A stretch of 8,888 nucleotides of DNA from an uncultured Oscillospiraceae bacterium (GTDB lineage Bacteria; Bacillota_A; Clostridia; Oscillospirales; Oscillospiraceae): positions 1-8,888 of the forward strand of contig CAAGIU010000512.1 of NCBI GenBank assembly GCA_900770015.1, read 5' to 3'. Positions within the stretch are counted from its first letter, which is position 1, and the number at the start of each line of letters is the position of its first letter. A program made the position numbers and the translations under genes. The notes under the pieces were generated by a model. That model was not told the origin of the DNA. It saw only the letters and a program-made list of their open reading frames with translations, and ran no database searches. Shown here one piece after another: positions 5,660-8,888 of the stretch.

Positions 5660-6658
5660 ATGAAAAAAATCATGACACTGATTGCCGTACTGGCATCCAT
5701 TCTGGTTTCTGCCCTGCTCCCCGCGCCTGCCGCAGAAGCGGATCAGGAGCTGTCCATCGTCACCACCATTTTCCCCGAGTACGACTGGGTAATGGAAATT
5801 CTGGGAGACAACCCCGCCAACGCCAGCGTGACCATGCTCCTGGACAGCGGCGTGGATCTGCACAGCTATCAGCCCAATGTCAAAGACATGGTCACCCTCT
5901 CCAACTGTGATCTGTTCCTCTATGTAGGCGGAGAATCCGACGGCTGGGTGAAAGACGCCCTGGCCGGAGCAGCCAACGAGGACATGATCGTCATCAATCT
6001 TCTGGAGGTTCTGGGTGAAAACGCCAAGGAAGAGCTGCTGGTGGAGGGCATGGAAGCGCATGACCACGGGGATGAGGAAGACCACGAAGACGAGGAGCAT
6101 GACAGCCACGCAGAGCACGGGGAACTGGACGAGCACGTCTGGCTTTCCCTGCGCAATGCTTCCTTCTTCTGCCAGGTCATCCGGGATGCGTTGATCGCAC
6201 TGGATGGAGAAAACGAGGCAGTCTATCAGGCCAACACCGAAGCGTATCTGGAAAAGCTGGCCCAGCTGGACGATGCCTACACCGAAGCCGCAGCCCAGGG
6301 CAGCCGGGATACGCTGGTATTTGGCGACCGGTTCCCCTTCCGGTATCTGATGGATGATTATGGTCTTACCTACTACGCCGCCTTCTCCGGGTGCTCCGCA
6401 GAGACGGAAGCCAGCTTTGAAACCGTCATCTTCCTGGCAAACAAGCTGGACGAGCTGGGTCTTCGCACCATCATGACCCTGGAAGGCTCCGACGGCAAGC
6501 TGGCAAAGACCATTGCCGACACCGCCAAGGCACAGGATGTCGCCATTCTCTGCCTGGACTCCATGCAGTCCACCACCCAAAAGGATGTCCAGGAAGGCGC
6601 CTCCTATCTTTCCATCATGGAAAAGAATCTGGATGTGCTGATCCGGGCATTGGCGTAA
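5660..6658 (+). CDS. znuA: Zinc-type metal ABC transporter substrate-binding protein
   Basis: This 332-residue secreted protein of the ZnuA/TroA (cluster 9) family would capture a metal ion, probably zinc, and pass it to the permease encoded at 7346-8197. A signal peptide covers about 1-25 (basic start, hydrophobic core, A-P-A-A cleavage region), but it has no lipobox cysteine. That is unusual for a Gram-positive binding protein. His68 in DLHSY and His159 in DEHVW fit the first two metal ligands. Between them lies a loop (134-153) with six His and many Asp/Glu, typical of zinc-specific members. At the third ligand position it reads GDRFPFRYL (222-230), with Asp223-Arg224 where ZnuA has His; Glu275 or Asp278 may be the fourth ligand. 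I know the DRFPF variant from clostridial relatives. A GGAGG site lies 10 bases upstream. Thirteen bases separate it from the ATPase gene. Confidence 0.88.
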   Translation: MKKIMTLIAVLASILVSALLPAPAAEADQELSIVTTIFPEYDWVMEILGDNPANASVTMLLDSGVDLHSYQPNVKDMVTLSNCDLFLYVGGESDGWVKDALAGAANEDMIVINLLEVLGENAKEELLVEGMEAHDHGDEEDHEDEEHDSHAEHGELDEHVWLSLRNASFFCQVIRDALIALDGENEAVYQANTEAYLEKLAQLDDAYTEAAAQGSRDTLVFGDRFPFRYLMDDYGLTYYAAFSGCSAETEASFETVIFLANKLDELGLRTIMTLEGSDGKLAKTIADTAKAQDVAILCLDSMQSTTQKDVQEGASYLSIMEKNLDVLIRALA

Positions 6659-6671
6659 GGGGGAATGGGAT

Positions 6672-7349
6672 ATGGCCATTCTATCCTGCCAAAATCTCTG
6701 CCTGGGCTGGGGCGGCAAAGTCATTCAAAACGATCTGAATTTTGAAATCAACTCCGGGGACTATCTGTGCATCGTCGGAGAAAACGGTGCCGGAAAGTCC
6801 ACCCTGATGAAAACCATTCTGGGCCTGCACCCCGCCGTTTCCGGCAGCATCCGGATCGGCGATGGGTTAACCCAGCGGGAAATCGGTTATCTGCCCCAGC
6901 AGACCCAGGTGCAGCGGGACTTCCCCGCATCGGTTTGGGAGATCGTGCTCTCCGGCTTCCAGAGCCATGCCGGAATGCGGCCCTTTTACAGTGCCGAAGA
7001 AAAAGCCATGGCAAAAAAGAACATGGAGCGGCTGGGTGTCACGGAGTTTGCCCGACGGAGCTATCAGGAGCTCTCCGGCGGCCAGCAGCAGCGGATTCTT
7101 CTGGCAAGAGCGCTGTGCGCCACCCGGAAATGCCTGCTGCTGGACGAGCCGGTTTCCGGCCTGGACCCCGTGGTCACGGAGCAGATGTACCGGCTGATTG
7201 AAGGACTGAACCGGGAGGGCATCACCATCATCATGATCTCCCACGATCTGGATGGCGTGCTGCAATATGCCAGTCACATTCTCCGGCTGGGGCAGACCGG
7301 TTGGTTCGGCACCAAAGAGGAATATCTCAGGAAGGAGGCCGCCCGATGA
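6672..7349 (+). CDS. znuC: Zinc-type metal ABC transporter ATP-binding protein
   Basis: This 225-residue cytosolic ATPase powers metal uptake. The motifs are complete: Walker A GENGAGKST (36-44, Lys42), Q-loop Gln76/Gln77 in YLPQQ, signature LSGGQ (133-137), Walker B LLLDEP (154-159, Asp157/Glu158), D-loop SGLDP (161-165) and switch His190 in ISHD. Length and the YLPQQ motif match the ZnuC/AdcC/MntB-type group that works with ABC-3 permeases. A purine-rich AGGGGGAATGG stretch precedes ATG 6672. The stop overlaps the permease start by four bases (ATGA at 7346-7349), so the two are translationally coupled. Metal specificity cannot be read from the ATPase and is taken from the binding protein. 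Confidence 0.93.
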   Translation: MAILSCQNLCLGWGGKVIQNDLNFEINSGDYLCIVGENGAGKSTLMKTILGLHPAVSGSIRIGDGLTQREIGYLPQQTQVQRDFPASVWEIVLSGFQSHAGMRPFYSAEEKAMAKKNMERLGVTEFARRSYQELSGGQQQRILLARALCATRKCLLLDEPVSGLDPVVTEQMYRLIEGLNREGITIIMISHDLDGVLQYASHILRLGQTGWFGTKEEYLRKEAAR

Positions 7350-8197
7350 CTGCTCTGATTGACCAGCTTCGGCTGTACCTGGCCTATCCCTTCGTGCGCT
7401 ACGCCCTGATCGTGGGTGTGCTCATTGCCCTGTGTGCCTCCCTGCTGGGAGTGACGCTGGTGCTGAAGCGGTTTTCCCTCATCGGCGACGGGCTTTCCCA
7501 TGTGGCCTTCGGCGCCATGGCGGTGGCATCCATGCTGCATCTGACGAACCAGATGCTCCTGACATTACCCATCACCATTGTCTGCGCCGTTTTGCTGCTG
7601 CGCACCGGGCAGAACCGGAGAATCAACGGCGACGCCGCGGTGGCCATGATCTCCGTCAGCGCACTGGCCTTCGGCTATCTCATCATGAATCTGTTCTCCT
7701 CGTCCTCCAATCTGTCCGGGGACGTGTGCAGCTCCCTGTTCGGCTCCACATCCATCCTGACCCTGAGCAAAACCCAGGTCTGGCTGTGTACGGCGCTGTC
7801 GGTGCTGGTGGTGGCATTCTTCGTGCTGTTTTACAACAAGATTTTCGCCGTGACCTTCGACGATCCCTTTGCCCGGGCGGTGGGCACCCGGGTGGACGGC
7901 TACAATCTGCTGATTGCCGTCATCACCGCCGTCATCATCGTGCTGGCCATGAATCTGGTGGGCTCGCTGCTGATTTCTGCTCTGATTCTCTTTCCGGCGC
8001 TGTCGGCCATGCGCCTTTTCCGGAGCTACCGCAGCGTGACCATCTGCTCGGCGGTGATTTCGGTATTCTGCGCCGCGTTGGGCATTCTCATTTCCATTCT
8101 GGCCGGAACCCCGGTTGGCTCCACCATTGTAGCGGTGGATGCCGCCGGCTTTCTGTGCTGCAGTCTTATCGGTCTTTTTAAAGGAGGTTCCAAATGA
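7346..8197 (+). CDS. znuB: ABC-3 family metal permease
   Basis: This 283-residue integral membrane protein forms the channel of the metal importer. Roughly eight hydrophobic segments can be seen, with the conserved ABC-3 stretch LIGDGLSHVAFG at 45-56 (Asp48, Ser51, His52). VGSLLISALILFPAL (205-219) and GTPVGSTI (254-261) are also characteristic of ZnuB/MntC/TroC permeases. I chose ATG 7346, following AGGAAGGAGG (7330-7339), over a longer in-frame reading that would run into the ATPase coding region. Its end overlaps the start of the lipoprotein gene by four bases (8194-8197). It has the full family length and no defects. Confidence 0.93.
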   Translation: MTALIDQLRLYLAYPFVRYALIVGVLIALCASLLGVTLVLKRFSLIGDGLSHVAFGAMAVASMLHLTNQMLLTLPITIVCAVLLLRTGQNRRINGDAAVAMISVSALAFGYLIMNLFSSSSNLSGDVCSSLFGSTSILTLSKTQVWLCTALSVLVVAFFVLFYNKIFAVTFDDPFARAVGTRVDGYNLLIAVITAVIIVLAMNLVGSLLISALILFPALSAMRLFRSYRSVTICSAVISVFCAALGILISILAGTPVGSTIVAVDAAGFLCCSLIGLFKGGSK

Positions 8198-8682
8198 AAA
8201 AATATGCTTCCGTGCTTCTGATTGCCTTGCTGCTCACAGGCTGCGCCTCCAAGCAGGAACCGACCCCCACCACGGAGGAGGCCGCAATCGAAACAACAAT
8301 CGCAACTACAATTGAAACCACAGCTGAAACATCGGCCGCTGCGTCGGAGCGCATCGACCTGACCGGCATGAGCAGCACCATGATGATGGCCCAGGTAACC
8401 GCCATGCAGTATGAACCGGAATCCTTCCTGGGAAAAACCGTGAAAATGCAGGGCACCTTCCTGGTGGGGGAAGGGGAGGTCCGGAATTACTACTACTGCC
8501 TGGTGGCCGACGCTGCCGCCTGCTGCCAGCAGGGATTTGAATTCCTGTGGGACGGCCACGTTTACCCGGATGACTACCCGGAGCCCGGCACCGAAATCAT
8601 CGTCGAAGGCATCTTCGACACCTACTGGGAAGACGGCTATCAGTACATGCAGCTGATCAACGCCACGCTTCAGCCCGCATAA
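8194..8682 (+). CDS. Lipoprotein of unknown function with Cys-Cys motif, last gene of the metal operon
   Basis: This 162-residue predicted lipoprotein has the signal MKKYASVLLIALLLTGC; cleavage would leave Cys17 lipidated and anchor it outside the membrane. A Thr/Glu/Ala-rich linker (about 18-52, with repeated ETT units) leads to a globular domain of about 110 residues. That domain has alternating strands (GKTVKMQGTFL, TEIIVEGIFDTY) that suggest an OB-like barrel (inference). Its most distinctive part is CLVADAAACCQQGFEF (102-117), with Cys102, Cys110 and Cys111 spaced for thiol or metal chemistry. The CC-containing strand recalls the DUF1980/TIGR03943 family, but I cannot confirm this. The ATGA overlap with the permease gene and an AAAGGAGG site make co-expression certain in practice. 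A role in metal acquisition or delivery is likely from context only. Confidence 0.82.
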   Translation: MKKYASVLLIALLLTGCASKQEPTPTTEEAAIETTIATTIETTAETSAAASERIDLTGMSSTMMMAQVTAMQYEPESFLGKTVKMQGTFLVGEGEVRNYYYCLVADAAACCQQGFEFLWDGHVYPDDYPEPGTEIIVEGIFDTYWEDGYQYMQLINATLQPA

Positions 8683-8687
8683 AGCAA

Positions 8688-8711
8688 ATCCCCTCCGGCC
8701 TCGGAGGGGAT
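8688..8711 (+). terminator. Terminator of the metal-uptake operon
   Basis: A 9-bp perfect stem (ATCCCCTCC / GGAGGGGAT) with a 6-base loop begins five bases after the lipoprotein stop codon. It is followed by GTTGTTTATTA, a T-rich but interrupted tail. The second foldback element begins just after it. Confidence 0.8.
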
Positions 8712-8723
8712 GTTGTTTATTAG

Positions 8724-8875
8724 GGCAACACCGCTTAGGTGGGGCAAGGAGATTCGGCGAGAAATTTTGACCCAAGCGAAAGTATGGAAAATGCGGGAAT
8801 ACTTTGTGTATTTCCCATTTTTCATACTGCACGATTGAGGCAAAAGATCCGCCGAAGCCCGCAGCGCCCACCTAA
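8724..8875 (+). repeat. MITE-like foldback element, copy 2
   Basis: This is an inverted copy of the element at 893-1053. From GGCAACACCGC at 8724 it follows the reverse complement of copy 1 with fewer than ten differences by eye over about 150 bases. The left end reads GGCAACACCGC TTAGGTGGG and the interior ends in CCCACCTAA (8867-8875), the exact complement of the TTAGGTGGG just inside the left terminus. The outer 11 bases expected at the right end (GCGGTGTTGCC) are missing; TACTAATTCTTGA stands there up to the window edge. The same internal arms as in copy 1 allow a long hairpin. It contains no gene; the open frame across it on the minus strand is spurious. Confidence 0.85.
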
Positions 8876-8888
8876 TACTAATTCTTGA

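Noticed and set aside
5654..6724. 356-residue minus-strand open frame opposite the binding-protein gene
   Set aside because: It is antisense to a clear ZnuA-family gene and has no recognisable domain; the long frame follows from codon bias on the coding strand.
8026..8871. 281-residue minus-strand open frame over the lipoprotein gene and copy 2
   Set aside because: It is the shadow of the well-supported lipoprotein and permease genes plus the repeat, with low-complexity composition and no start signals.
893..8875. Composite transposon carrying both operons
   Set aside because: The flanking repeats encode no transposase, copy 2 lacks its outer terminus, and no target duplication around the whole 8-kb block can be shown within the window.

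Overview
The window looks like a chromosomal stretch from a Gram-positive, mid-GC member of the Clostridia, probably a gut Oscillospiraceae/Ruminococcaceae type. This is inferred from strong AGGAGG-type ribosome sites, a lipobox lipoprotein, the Firmicutes-style two-component/ABC arrangement and short intergenic foldback repeats. No rRNA, tRNA, CRISPR array, integrase or transposase gene is visible.

Layout. Bases 1-206 are non-coding, with a hairpin at 7-25 and an extended -10 promoter at 137-165. They lead into a cysteine-rich flavodoxin-like oxidoreductase (216-833, +), closed by a bidirectional terminator (861-887). A 161-bp foldback element with 11-bp terminal inverted repeats follows (893-1053). 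Its right edge abuts the stop codon of a leftward gene set: response regulator (4368-5033), P-loop kinase-like protein (3841-4335), ABC ATPase (2771-3685), ABC permease (1954-2778) and sensor histidine kinase (1054-1944). The ABC-permease-kinase part has its own candidate control region with four helically phased TTGAC repeats (3728-3769). The ATPase, permease and two-component proteins resemble peptide-antibiotic (lantibiotic/bacitracin-type) sensing and efflux modules. The AT-rich P-loop gene looks like a later arrival.

Bases 5034-5263 are a divergent promoter region: a consensus-like leftward promoter serves the response regulator and a strong rightward promoter serves a metal-uptake operon. 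That operon (5264-8682, +) encodes a small two-helix membrane protein with a Cys/His cluster, a zinc-type substrate-binding protein with a His/Asp/Glu loop, a ZnuC-like ATPase, a ZnuB-like permease and a short lipoprotein of unknown function with a Cys-Cys motif. The last three genes are tightly packed, with two 4-base ATGA overlaps. A hairpin terminator (8688-8711) ends it, followed by a second copy of the foldback element (8724-8875) in opposite orientation to the first.

The two transport systems are probably unrelated in substrate and only share the divergent promoter region. The least-described parts are the two accessory proteins of the metal operon (5264-5560 and 8194-8682), the phased repeats before the ABC operon and the foldback element family. 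I see no clear evidence for a wholly new multi-gene system.
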